Both the position numbers and the translations under genes were made by a program. This document shows, piece after piece, positions 19,723-29,379 of a stretch of 64,000 nt of DNA (within the stretch, counting starts at the first letter, position 1; every line of letters begins with the position of its first letter). Origin of the DNA: Hydractinia symbiolongicarpus (taxonomy: Eukaryota > Cnidaria > Hydrozoa > Anthoathecata > Hydractiniidae); the NCBI RefSeq assembly GCF_029227915.1, contig NC_079887.1:7068001-7132000 (forward strand), written 5' to 3'. The notes under the pieces were generated by a model. The model did not search any database. It was not told where the DNA came from and was given only the letters and a program-made list of their open reading frames with translations.

Positions 19723-19964
19723 AGTTTAAGGACAAAGCTCACCAATTCAACTCTAACCAAAACTTCACAGCAAATGTTAATAAGCTGGTAGGGCTGATTA
19801 CCGGTTACAGCCTTTCCGGTTATAATTTCTCACTTTCACAGCAAGTGTTAAACTGGTAGGGCTGGTTTACCGGATTGGTACAGCCTTCACCGTGCTGTCT
19901 TATATACCTTTTGACTCTCTTTGTTAGTTATACTTTTCCCTTAAACTTAAACTCAGGGACCTAG

Positions 19965-21612
19965 AAATAGTGTGAGTTTTTTTATCTGGATTAATGGAAT
20001 CTTTACTTTTAAAAAAGTAACATTAGATGACATTATACTTACCTACAAACAAAGCTTCTAGTGGGGAAATTCCCGTTAAAATTCTTAAAGAAAGTGAGGG
20101 TGCTTTTAAACAACTACTCAATTGCATCAACAAATCGTTTGATAATAATGAATTCCCAGAGGAAAGAGGCTGATGTATCACCTGTACATAAGAAAGGTGA
20201 CACCACGGATAAAAAAAATTACCGACCTATAAGTGTTTTACCATTACTATCTAAGGTATTCGAAAAATTAATCTATGAACAACTTAATACGTACATACAA
20301 CAGTATCTACACAAATTACTATGCGGATTCAGGAAATCACATTCAACTCAACACGCTTTATATAGATTAATTCAAGCATGGCAAAAAGAACTTGACAATG
20401 GTGGTTTTGTAGGGTCAGTACTAATGGACCTTTCTAAAGCTTATGACTGCCTATCACACGATCTCCTGATTGCAAAGCTTGCTGCTTACGGTATCAGCAC
20501 AAATAGTCTAAAATTACTTTTAAATTATCTCACGTCCCGTAAACAAAGAGTTAAAATAGGCTCATCATTTAGTGAATGGCTTGAGATTATTTGTGGTGTC
20601 CCCCAAGGTTCCATTTTAGGACCACTCCTATTTAACATCTTTATTAATGACTTGTTTTTTGTTATTGTAGAATCAGAGGTATGTAATTTTGCCGACGACA
20701 ATACATTGTATGCATGTGGTTTGAAGTTGGCTACTGTACTAAATTCATTAACTGTTGATACACAAAATATGCTACATTGGTTTAAAATCAACTCACTAAA
20801 AGCCAACCCAACCAAATTTCAATTTATAATACTAGGTAAAAAAACAAGACATAAAATCACTCTACCACTTGAATCAGTTACTTTAAATGAGTCTGACCAC
20901 GTTACACTCCTAGGTATTCAAATTGACAATAAATTAAACTTCAATCAACATATAAACAACTTGTACTCGAAGGCAAATTTTAAACTTCATGCATTACGAA
21001 GACTACGACCTTATTTATCGCAACCCAAAGCAAAAATACTCAGCTCAAGCTTTATACAGAGTCAATTTAACTATGCACCCCTTATTTCGATGCTCTGGAG
21101 TAAAACTGCATATAGTAAAATAGAGCGAGTACATTATAAAACATTGAAGGTTGTATACGATATAGTGAAAGCTGACTATATTGACATTTTAGAAAAATAC
21201 AAGGACAAATCCATCCACCAACGCCACTTAAAAACTTTAGCAATAGAGGTGTTTAAAAGCATTAAGAATCTGAACCCTAAATTCATGTGGTGCCTATTCA
21301 GTTAATCAAAGTTGTTGGATATGGAATAATCTTCCCCGTGAAATTAAAAATAGTTCAACCATTGAAGAGTTCACGGTTAAATTAGCCTGCCAGGATTCTA
21401 TTTTATGTAATTGTAAAATATGTAAAAAAAATTGATGAAAAAAAAAAGTGTAAAATATGAATTGTAAACTTTAATTTATATTCGCCCAGAATGTTATTTT
21501 TCATTATTATTATTATTATTATTATTATTTGTTACGTTAGTTGGTTTTTATTAGCGAAAGCTATCTTGTAAATTTGACCAACGTTAAATAAAGAAACATA
21601 CATACATACATA
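19965..21612 (+). mobile_element. LINE copy B, right fragment with RT and tail
   Basis: The sequence resumes in KVTLDDIILTYK and GEIPVKILKESEGAFKQLLN. After a shift it continues in the frame ending at 21305, with KKNYRPISVLPLLSKVFEKL, LMDLSKAYDCLSHDLL, GVPQGSILGPLLFN and NFADDNTLYACG. A final NNLPREIKNSSTIEEF segment is followed by (ATT)n at about 21503-21529 and a (CATA)n tail at about 21590-21612. With 14690-14882 this forms one 5'-truncated LINE. Confidence 0.75.
20061..21305 (+). pseudogene. LINE B reverse transcriptase, disrupted
   Basis: This RT has motifs A (LMDLSKAYD), B (GVPQGSILG) and C (FADD) intact over 414 codons. The N-terminal part is frame-shifted at about 20080-20170 and the C-terminus is truncated by a stop at 21305. 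The whole ORF2 is split by LINE C. It is closely similar in layout to LINE A. Confidence 0.75.
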
Positions 21613-21960
21613 GATTGCTTCGACGGGGTCGCGGAAGTCCCTAGAGTGTCAAGGTGATCAGCCGCGGTCGCGCTGTTGCCCTTAATCTGGCCGGCAAGTT
21701 TGTTGATCCTGGCCCTGAGCAGTGAATAGGCAATCTTTGTTGTTAAATGATTGACGATATCGATGCTGGATATCGAGGAAAGAGTTCTTGTTGCCGGTGA
21801 TGTCGTAAGCCGAGCGGGTTAATTTCTCTCACTGCCGTTCTCCTGTTCTCTATGAATATCCGGCTATCTTGAGCATGAAAATTCCATGACATTGAAAAAC
21901 GATTCGCTGAATAATACTCCTATTCATAAATTCGATTGCGTAATAACTGTTCGGCGTAAA
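21613..21960. other. GC-richer segment of unknown origin
   Basis: This segment (for example cgacggggtcgcggaagtcc) is visibly richer in G and C than its neighbours. On the minus strand one frame is open for about 65 codons without a motif I recognise. It could be a remnant of a horizontally acquired or viral-like element, or of a gene exon. Confidence 0.3.
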
Positions 21961-21990
21961 ATCGAGGCTAAGGCTTCATAAACAAACAAG

Positions 21991-23128
21991 ATGGCGGACG
22001 ATAACCTAAAGAAAAAGGCGAAAAAAATGTTTTGGTCGTGAATGTGCTGCTTATGGCTGCTCAACTCGCAAATATCGAGAAAGACAGCGAAATAATGTTA
22101 GTTTTTTTAATTTTCCTCGTGATACTTTTGCAAAGAGATCGTGATGCAATTTAGTTAAATGACATGACGTTCTTGATGGTTTTAACAATACAAACAGCAC
22201 TCGTATATGTGAGAGGCACTTTGACATCGGTTTGATTTATAAACCACCAGGAAGAACACTTAAAAGACTGCTGGATGGAGCAAAGTCAATATTACATGCA
22301 TGGGATGATTTTGGAAAATATTATAAAACACGAAAAAATCCAATGTCCATTGGAAGTCAATTTTTTTAATAAAGAACTTGGACACCAGAGATATCTAAAT
22401 TGGATGAAACAACAGAAGAACTGCAAAATTTTAAAAATTTTAACGTTTTTTTAAAAGGTGAAAAAATAAATTTAGAAGCTAAGTGTGAACAACTTGAACA
22501 AACAGTAAATAGTTTACGTCAGGAAATAAAATATGTATCATCAGTTATACGGATCTTTGTTGCACATTGCCTAAGCAGTGATAGTATCTGCAACTACTAA
22601 ACAGGATTTCCTACTTTAACCTCATTTCGCTCAGTCTTGATACATCTAGATGCATGAGAGATTGGGGGAAACGTAATTCTTTTAAACAATGAAGAAATAA
22701 AAGGGGATTTAAATCGTGGACGTAAACGTATTTTTTCACCACTAGAAAGTTACCTGATCACATTAGAAAGTAACGAAAATTTTTTCCCGTAAAGCATCTT
22801 TTACACCTTTTTGATTCTTCTGAAGGGACAGAAAGCAACACAGTGATCACGTGGTAAATTTTGGGTATCTGAATTGGGGATCAATGTGCATCTACCCAGA
22901 CAAAAAAATACAAATGCTAATGCCGAGTTCATGAAGAAAAAATTTCCAACTAAAAGATGTATTATTGATTGTGTGGAATTTGAAGTTGAAGCTCCCTCAT
23001 CCCGTTATCTTCATAAAATGTTTTATCCAAATTACAAGACACACCGCAGTGAGAGTATTAGTTGGAATAGCTCCTGGAGGTGGCTTAATTTTTATTTCTT
23101 CAGCGTATCTTGGAAGTATTTCAGATAA
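21991..23128 (+). pseudogene. THAP-finger / DDE_4-type transposase remnant
   Basis: After ATG at 21991 and a 1-base slip in an A-run, the sequence reads ECAAYGCSTRKYRERQRNNV and FFNFPRD, then ICERHFDIG, the C2CH spacing of a THAP zinc finger. A coiled-coil stretch (LEAKCEQLEQTVNSLRQEIK) follows. The 3' part (22874-23125) has PTKRCIIDCVEFEVEAPSS and VLVGIAPGGGLIF with GSISD, the core of IS5/Harbinger-like DDE_4 transposases. Several stops and frameshifts break it. The THAP plus DDE_4 pairing resembles ISL2EU-type elements. Confidence 0.6.
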
Positions 23129-23131
23129 AAG

Positions 23132-23240
23132 AAAATAATTTACAAAGAGGTGGCTAGCCACCGCAATGATGAACTCAACCTGTTAGGTCTTTGGAAACAA
23201 GCTAGAAGTTATACTCCTCTAGAGAAAATGCCTTTAAAAG
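23132..23240 (+). repeat. Short dispersed repeat (SINE-like or MITE-like)
   Basis: Starting at 'gaaaataatttaca', about 105 bases match the copy at 39697-39810 with few differences, including a GGTGGCTAGCCACC palindrome here. I see no clear tRNA-type A and B boxes or tail. It is positioned right at the truncation of the THAP/DDE remnant. Confidence 0.6.
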
Positions 23241-23503
23241 CACAATTATCTCTTTTTTCAAGGAATTAATTAAAAAAATAAAAAAAATAAAAAGGACACA
23301 ACACATTTGAAAAGATGAACAGAACTTTAACCAAGGGCAGGCAGATTTCGACCCATATTTCTGAACCTAAGTACCCTGGATGTCTAGCTAGGTCACCTCC
23401 GCGGACGGTCATCAGCAGAAACTAGACATCCCTATCTTCCTAAAGTATACTTTGGAGACGTTCTGTTCAACTGTGCTATTCTTTGTTTTCAAATCAGGTA
23501 ATA

Positions 23504-23648
23504 AGTGGACTCGTTACTCTCCAAAGACAAGATCATGTGTGATCAACCCCCCCTGCTAATTTTTTTTTTTTTTTTTGACTGGGGTAATAAGTGGAGTCGT
23601 CACTCTCCAAAAACAAGACCTAGTATGATCAAACCCCCTTGCTAACTT
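23504..23648. repeat. Two tandem copies of a 60-bp unit shared with the HERO 3' UTR
   Basis: The segments at about 23504-23563 and 23583-23648 both read 'aagtgga.tcgt.actctccaaa.acaag' and end in a C-rich 'ccccc.tgctaa' block. A third copy lies in the HERO-like 3' UTR at 29131-29190. This links the two places to one repeat family. Confidence 0.55.
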
Positions 23649-23689
23649 AATATTTATTTGGTCATCAGGAGGCCCTGGAATCCTCTTCT

Positions 23690-23882
23690 GTCATCAAATG
23701 TTCTTTAATCCGTGCAATCCCTATTGGCATCAACATGCCTGATCTAGTTAATGTCAAAGAATTGCAAAGATTCCTTGGAATGATTACATACGTCGGAAAA
23801 TCCATTCCTCGACTATCGGATGAAACTGCACCACTCCACACACATCGCGAAAAAAACGTAATTTGGACATTTGACAAATCTT
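23690..23882 (+). pseudogene. Gypsy-type RT fragment (thumb region)
   Basis: The plus frame reads INMPDLVNVKELQRFLGM, ITYVGKSIPRLSDETAPL and VIWTFDKS. This is the conserved 'P.n.kelqrFLGm.nYl.kFip.ls..tapL..Ll.k...W' segment after the catalytic core of Gypsy reverse transcriptases. It ends abruptly next to a Merlin fragment. Confidence 0.65.
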
Positions 23883-23934
23883 AACGGGAAGCTGTTAAAC
23901 AACTAGATTGGACGGAAAAAATATCACCAGCATG

Positions 23935-24145
23935 CGAGATGACCTGGCCAGGAGTCGAAAAAGTCAAGAAATGGGTTTATCATCGGCAACTATTGTGGAC
24001 TGGGAAACTTTTTGCTAGAAAATCAGAAAAATTTGGAAAACGGAAGTACGACTACGGTCAAAAAGTGAAAGGACAATGGGTCTTTGGAGGGATAGAATCT
24101 AAAACAAGAAGAAATTTTATGATTTCTGTTGAAAATCAAGATTAA
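23935..24145 (+). pseudogene. Merlin/IS1016-type transposase fragment
   Basis: One frame holds MGLSSATIVDWETFC and a shifted frame holds EKFGKRKYDYGQKVKGQWVF followed by GGIESKTRRNF. These are the 'SS.TI.DW..F.RE' and 'ESKFGKRKY.RG..VEGQWVFGG' landmarks of Merlin (IS1595/ISXO2-like) transposases. The intervening part and the C-terminal half are missing. Confidence 0.6.
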
Positions 24146-24813
24146 AAAACTTGATCTGCCACGCAAATCCTTGAGACAAGAAGCTTACCGCTGAAAAATA
24201 AACAAATGACGTCACGCTGGGATTTATCTACTTTACAGGTAACAGGCATGTATAATGTGCAGTAGAAATATATATATATATATTTCTGTCTTTGAAAAAC
24301 AAAAAACAATCCATTAAACTTCTCACAATCTTTGACTTTGCTTTAACTTAACTGGTGGAAAAGTGAGAATAAGATAAAAAACTTTATTATGTAAACTTAA
24401 AAATAATCGAAATTGCTCTCAAGGGTTTGTGTGATTGAGCGCGTGAGTCAAAAGTAATTGGAGACTTGCACTAAAAATATCATAAAATTTATTACATGTT
24501 GAACTCAAAACTGTATAACTATAGGACAATGGATTTAAACAACAGAACTCATCTATACATAGGTTAAAGAGAAATTTTAGGAATGCCATCATGGTAATAC
24601 ATAGCACGCGTTGGTCACATTGGTCGCGTAGGTAATTTCTATAGGAATTCTTATTTATTGCAGGGGGTATTCTAAAGTCGCTCTGATTTATACCATAGTC
24701 ACAAGAAAAAAAGATCTGGAGCCGGTGGGCCGTTTATTAGCTTCAATATTGTCTTGCGCGCGCAAGGCTGAGAAAAGTTCGACGACCCGCTGAAAGTACA
24801 AAACTTCATCAAA

Positions 24814-25575
24814 ATGGCTACCCTTTCAGAGAGTTTTATTGCAGGAGAAGAACTTGATGATTTGTATTACTTGCTAGGTGGTTTTCTTGATGCAGATGAT
24901 GAAGATTTTAAATGAAGAAATTAATAACCCCTGTTTCCGAGGTAACATTGGATGAATGATTTCAATGCGAACATTGTGAAAAAAGATGCAAGTCCAGACG
25001 TGGCCTATCTAGGCACATCAACAGTAAGCATGTGACACGACCCTTAACAGACCTAGTGATTTCTTCTGTAGATGAAATATCTTTGAAAAAACTGCAGCCA
25101 CTTGAACTGAAGATGATTGTGAAAAAATGTGCTGAAAAATTTGTCTCAGACTGCTGTTTCCCAGAAGAGCTAAGAAATAAATTCTCACCAGAGAATTTTT
25201 CTTTTTCTATAGATGAAGCACATGAACTTTGGTGCAAAATAAGGTCTGTTATCGATGAATTTAATGGTGATGCTGAGAAATTCTATGCAAAATATTATTC
25301 GTTGCTTGTTGAAAATTTAGTTGTTGGATAAGTTTAAAGATAAAACTGTTAGTAACACTTTACTTGCTGAAGTAGCTAATGATGTTTTACTCCACCTTTC
25401 TGGTTCAAAAGTTGGTGATGCTAAAACCTTAACTAAAATTGCATCTTTACCTGATAAGGAAAAAAGAGTTTGCAATATCTGCTTGGTTATATATTGCATA
25501 AACTGCATTCAAAGTTTCGCTTTTCAAAGAAGTGGCATAGTTCTGAAGTTTATAAACAGTATGTATCACTACTAC
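24814..25575 (+). pseudogene. C2H2 zinc-finger protein remnant, function unknown
   Basis: It starts MATLSESFIAGEELDDL. A stop and frame changes near 24915-24990 come next, then a single C2H2 finger (CEHCEKRCKSRRGLSRHINS plus KH). The frame 25032-25331 is open and mostly helical. After another shift a segment YLLGYILHKLHSKFRFSKKW appears. I recognise the pattern as a repeated unknown protein type in such genomes but cannot name a function. Confidence 0.4.
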
Positions 25576-26681
25576 TAAATTAGTTCAATAAACTCTTTGG
25601 AAAAACCGATTTGGTTGAGTTTCCTCATTGTAGTTTCATATTGAACAGTATCAAAGGCTTTCGAAAAGTCAGCTAATACTACAAGACTGATTTCGTTTTT
25701 ACTCATTGCTTCTTTGATATCCGTTCTAAGTTTCATCAACAAAGTAGTCGAGGAGTGTCCTTTTCGGTACCCGGACATCGTTTCGGAATATAAAGATTTC
25801 TCATCGATAAAGATTATCATTTGTGTAAGGATAAGACGTTCAAATACTTTGGATAAAATAGGAAGGATGGAGATCGGTCGTAGTTCTTTTATTGATGTAG
25901 GAACATTCACTTTTGGAATAGGTGCGACTCTTGCCACTTTCCATTGACACGGGAAGCATTTTTTCTCAATGCACGTATTTATAATATGTGTTAGAACAGA
26001 AGAAATTTCATTTGCTAGTAATTTAACATATTTCACTGGTATATCATCAAACCCAGTTGATATATCGTTACGTAGTCCTTTAAGTTCTTTAAGTACCTCC
26101 TCATACTTAACATGTCTGAGTTAAAACATTTTGGAAGTCGATGGTGGTAATGTTTGGAGTACTTCCCTTAAATCAATTTCAGATTTTGGAATTGATCCAG
26201 TAACTCGCTCAGCTGTTCCGGCAAAAAAAGTGTTTACACTATCAGCGTCAAAATGAAGAGGCTTCGAAGGAGGATGTAAAATTCGATTGATAGTGTTCCA
26301 CACTTCTTTCGAGTTTTTAGAACTAAGTGCTTTTCTATAAAAGGAGACTTTAGCTTTCTTGATCTTTTTCTTAACAGAGTTTTTAAGTTGTCGAAATTCG
26401 TTCCATATCATTTGATCGTTAGTTTCATGAGCAAGTTTTCGAAGTTTATTTCGCTTCGTTTGGTCACTTTTTATGTTTAAAGTATGAATCCATGGAGATG
26501 GTGGTCTTGTTATTTTTGTTCTTCTTAACGGGGCATGTCTATCAATGCAATCTTGCATGAACTTGTGAAGTATCTCCACTTTTTCTTCTGGATCATCTAT
26601 AGCGTATATAACTGATGTCGGTAGGTTCGAGAAATCCGACACAAAAGATTCCCTATCAAACTGCCTTTCATCTCTTATCAT
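25575..26681 (-). pseudogene. LINE E reverse transcriptase N-terminal half, broken
   Basis: Piece 26121-26681 holds the linker with RPPSPWIHTLNIKSDQTKRN and KEVWNTINRILH. Piece 25575-26036 holds ELRPISILPILSKVFERLIL, GYRKGHSSTTLL and VVLADFSKAFDTVQYE (motif A). Motifs B and C are absent because the copy is truncated. Two frameshifts separate the pieces. Confidence 0.7.
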
Positions 26682-26745
26682 TTTATATCGAGGTTTAAAC
26701 TTATCGTATTTAATGTTGATGATAGCGTAAGGTCCATCATGGTCA

Positions 26746-28077
26746 CTAATAGTTTCGCATGGTAATATCAGTATGTGCGATTTTGGTATTATTGTTAATT
26801 ATCATATGATCGATCAATGTTGCGCTTAAAGGAGTCGTCCTGGTTGGCTTTGATACTATCTGTTTAAGGTTGAATGCAGATAAAATATTGTTGTACTGTC
26901 TTACTTGGCAACATTCTGGTTTGAGAAGATTTATGTTTATGTCCCCTGTTATAAGTAGCAGGCCATCCCATGTTGTTTGGATATAAGTTATCAAATCTTC
27001 AAATTTAGTTAACCAGTCAGAAAAGGAGATGATTCTTTCCGAGCGGTATATGACCCCAAGAAGTAGTTTACTATGCTTGTTTCGGCCATCTACCTCGATC
27101 CATATATGCTCTAAATTTTCGTACATATCATTAATATCCTTTCGAATGCGATATTTGATCAAACTGTTCACATAAATTCCAACACCCCCTCCTCGAATTT
27201 GGTCTCTATTCACATATTCCATTGAGTAACCAGGTATACGGACGTATTCCAATAAATTAGCATTATTTTTTAGCCATGTTTCGGATAAGCAAACAATGTC
27301 GAATGGGTGGTCATCCAATAATACCAGTAAATCGTTAAAATTAGATGTCATCGATTGTGTTTTTATGTGCAGTACTCTCAATTTTTGATAATGTTCATGC
27401 AATGCGTGTTGATGACTGCTGTATGTTGCACCTGAAATAGTTGATGAAATAGTTGAATTTAAATCATTCTCTCGCGCAAACGGCATTAATAAGTGTGTAC
27501 AGTCAGTACATGTCCACTTTACCGGAATACAATTCATTATGGAATGTGTCAAGTTGGTATCGGCACATTTTGCATGAGTTCGATTAAAACACATTTCACA
27601 GGCGAGCTGCTTTTGATTTCGTCTGATAGTTGCTCTACATTTAATGCACTTAGTTGCTTGGGGTTTGGGCCCTGGGTTGGTTTCCACGTCGCCACTTTGC
27701 AAAATAATATTAAATGTAGCACACGTATTGTTGTAATAGGAGACTCTTGCTTTACCTCTTTTAATAACGTAACTATAGCTTCTGTCACCTTTTACAATCG
27801 TTCCATTTATTTCAATGGTCTCAATGCTATCGTTAAAATCAATACATAAAGTAATTAGTGATGTTATTAATATTACGGCATAAGACATTGTGGTTACCAT
27901 GGTGATATAGAGTGTTGATAAGAAGTTTTGCAAATTGTTGCAATTTGCCGGGACGTGTAATACCCAAAAACGTTTAAATTTTCTGCATATAAACCAACTA
28001 ATCCAAAACAATCTTTGTATAAGCAATAAAATTACTTCGGAATGTATAAGAGTCGCAATTTTCGTCGATAGCCACAA
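26746..28077 (-). CDS. LINE E ORF: hydrophobic leader, 2A, PHD finger, APE
   Basis: This 443-aa frame has three parts. Residues 1-128 are hydrophobic segments, including TMSYAVILITSLITLCIDF. The canonical 2A signature SGDVETNPGP follows at residues 128-137 (27667-27693). Then comes a PHD-type Cys/His cluster (CIKCRATIRRNQKQLACEMC, CTDC) and an APE endonuclease with SETWLKNN, GGGVGIYV, YRSER and LLLITGDININLL. 2A sequences cause ribosomes to skip a peptide bond before the last Pro, so the leader and enzyme could be separate products. The final SDH block lies beyond a frameshift after 26746. Confidence 0.75.
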   Translation of the reverse strand: MWLSTKIATLIHSEVILLLIQRLFWISWFICRKFKRFWVLHVPANCNNLQNFLSTLYITMVTTMSYAVILITSLITLCIDFNDSIETIEINGTIVKGDRSYSYVIKRGKARVSYYNNTCATFNIILQSGDVETNPGPKPQATKCIKCRATIRRNQKQLACEMCFNRTHAKCADTNLTHSIMNCIPVKWTCTDCTHLLMPFARENDLNSTISSTISGATYSSHQHALHEHYQKLRVLHIKTQSMTSNFNDLLVLLDDHPFDIVCLSETWLKNNANLLEYVRIPGYSMEYVNRDQIRGGGVGIYVNSLIKYRIRKDINDMYENLEHIWIEVDGRNKHSKLLLGVIYRSERIISFSDWLTKFEDLITYIQTTWDGLLLITGDININLLKPECCQVRQYNNILSAFNLKQIVSKPTRTTPLSATLIDHMIINNNTKIAHTDITMRNY

Positions 28078-28129
28078 ATAGAGTACGACCTCCCCAAAAT
28101 CTCTTATATGGCATACGTAAATCCAAAAA

Positions 28130-28612
28130 AACTTTTAAATTCTTTCCATATAAACCTTTAGAGGCCTAGTTTTATTTAATGCCTTAACCAAAACTATTAA
28201 AAACAAGTCATGACGGTAGGTGTATCTACCCTGCGTAAGGGAGGTCCTACATGCACCCAATATGTGAGAGACATTTGAGGATGGTTTCTTGCACAGAATG
28301 CAACTTTTGTCTTTCTCAATTTCCCATCTCACAAGATTGGTTGGAGAGGGAGGGGGGTCGTAGGTTGCCCCTTACAAAAGGAAGTTAGACATTGTGGCAG
28401 TGAAAGAATTGTTCTCCAAGATAAATCATTTTTCACATAAGAGCACCATTTTGTCCAATTGCCTTGCAAATGCAACTGTACAGCTCTGGCATGGTAAATA
28501 TCTTCTTCATATTCTTCAATGCTATTGGAAACAAGCTTTCGATAAGCATAAGTGCCTTTTGGTGGTATATTTTTGTGGTCTAAGACCCATAAGCCAGCTC
28601 GACCAGTCTGAT
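28130..28612 (-). pseudogene. Older HERO-like LINE, 3' fragment (zinc-knuckle region)
   Basis: On minus the sequence reads TGRAGLWVLDHKNIPPKGTY, then LQGNWTKWCSYVKNDLSWRT and, after a shift, CILCKKPSSNVSHILGAC and GRYTYRHD. This is co-linear with residues about 775-885 of the intact HERO-like ORF nearby. It begins exactly at the CTGAT duplication (28608-28612). The upstream part of the same copy is at 39411-39700. Confidence 0.8.
28608..28612. repeat. Target site duplication CTGAT, left copy
   Basis: CTGAT directly precedes the Gypsy LTR start TAGAGAG. The matching copy is at 39411-39415 just after the 3' LTR. Confidence 0.75.
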
Positions 28613-28628
28613 TAGAGAGTTATATAGT

Positions 28629-28737
28629 TGAAAAAGGTTTACAATACAGCAAGCTGCACTGAAGTATCTTGTCTACAGGGACGGTGGATGTAAATAAAAT
28701 TGGGATTAGGCTCCCAGAAGAAGGTGCTGAATACACT
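28629..28737 (-). repeat. 109-bp direct repeat flanking the HERO-like element, copy 1
   Basis: Matches 33987-34095 at 108 of 109 positions by eye. Either it is the 3' end of the LINE, with a second truncated copy attached upstream, or it is a long target duplication. The complete 3' LTR lacks it, which argues for the first explanation. Confidence 0.85.
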
Positions 28738-29379
28738 TTCTTGCTTATTACAAGCATGAGTACTGTCCAACTTGGACCTATAACTATTCACTGAGAAAAT
28801 CTTAAAGAGAAAAAACAATCCTTCAATCACAAACAATACGACACAAGACAGATCTAACAACATAAACGGACTGGTTACAGAACAAACACAAATGGAAAAA
28901 ATGTATATGTCAAAAATATATAATATAAAAAAAGAATTATATAAAACCCTCCTGTGCGCCAGAACTTGTGACTCTGGCTGTAGCTTTCCACATGTGTTAC
29001 AGGGCCCCAACACTCAGCCTTACACAGGAGGTTGTCATGACTGGACCAGCCTGTACATATTTTGACTAAGGACAGCAGGGTTGTCAAGCCTGAAGACCAA
29101 GTTAGTAAACTTGGGCACCTTACTGAACTGGGGTAAAAAGTGGGGTCGTTACACCCAAAGACAAGCTGAAAGCAAACCCCCTTGCTAAGCTTCTTTTAAG
29201 TTACCAGAGAAGAGTGAGCTGAACTCTTTACCCTCTGGGTATTGACGGCAAACTGGTTCGAATGAACTAGCTGGGGTAATATAAAACCGCTCGGATTTAC
29301 ATTTTCCTCCCCCATGACCCTGGAAGTACAGGTTTTATAAACGTAATGATAAATGTATAAGAAAGAAAGAAAAAGCGGA
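28738..29379 (-). other. 3' UTR of the HERO-like LINE
   Basis: Non-coding downstream region of the retrotransposon ORF. It contains the 'gtggggtcgttacacccaaagacaag' unit also seen near 23504-23648. It also contains a 'tgtgcgccagaacttgtgactctggctgtagc' segment whose relative occurs at 50030-50112 in opposite orientation. A structured 3' UTR is expected for target-primed reverse transcription. Confidence 0.6.

Larger units (their letters stand above)
14883..19964 (-). mobile_element. LINE copy C, minus strand, inserted into LINE B
   Basis: A complete-looking LINE. Its 3' end is a (TTAC)n tail seen as TAAG repeats at 14881-14898. Its ORFs run from 19722 down to 15175 in the order esterase, basic/hydrophobic region, APE endonuclease, RT. 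It interrupts LINE B, whose pieces flank it. A candidate 6-base target duplication AATAGT occurs at the left edge (about 14878-14883) and near 19965. At least two frameshifts disable ORF2. Confidence 0.75.
25575..28077 (-). mobile_element. LINE copy E (PHD finger, APE, RT), 3'-truncated
   Basis: Minus-strand LINE. The ORF at 26746-28077 is open, followed by frameshifted pieces 26121-26681 and 25575-26036. The RT is cut off at IGFSKEFIELI, before the catalytic FADD motif, directly against the C2H2 remnant. No 3' tail remains. Confidence 0.75.
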
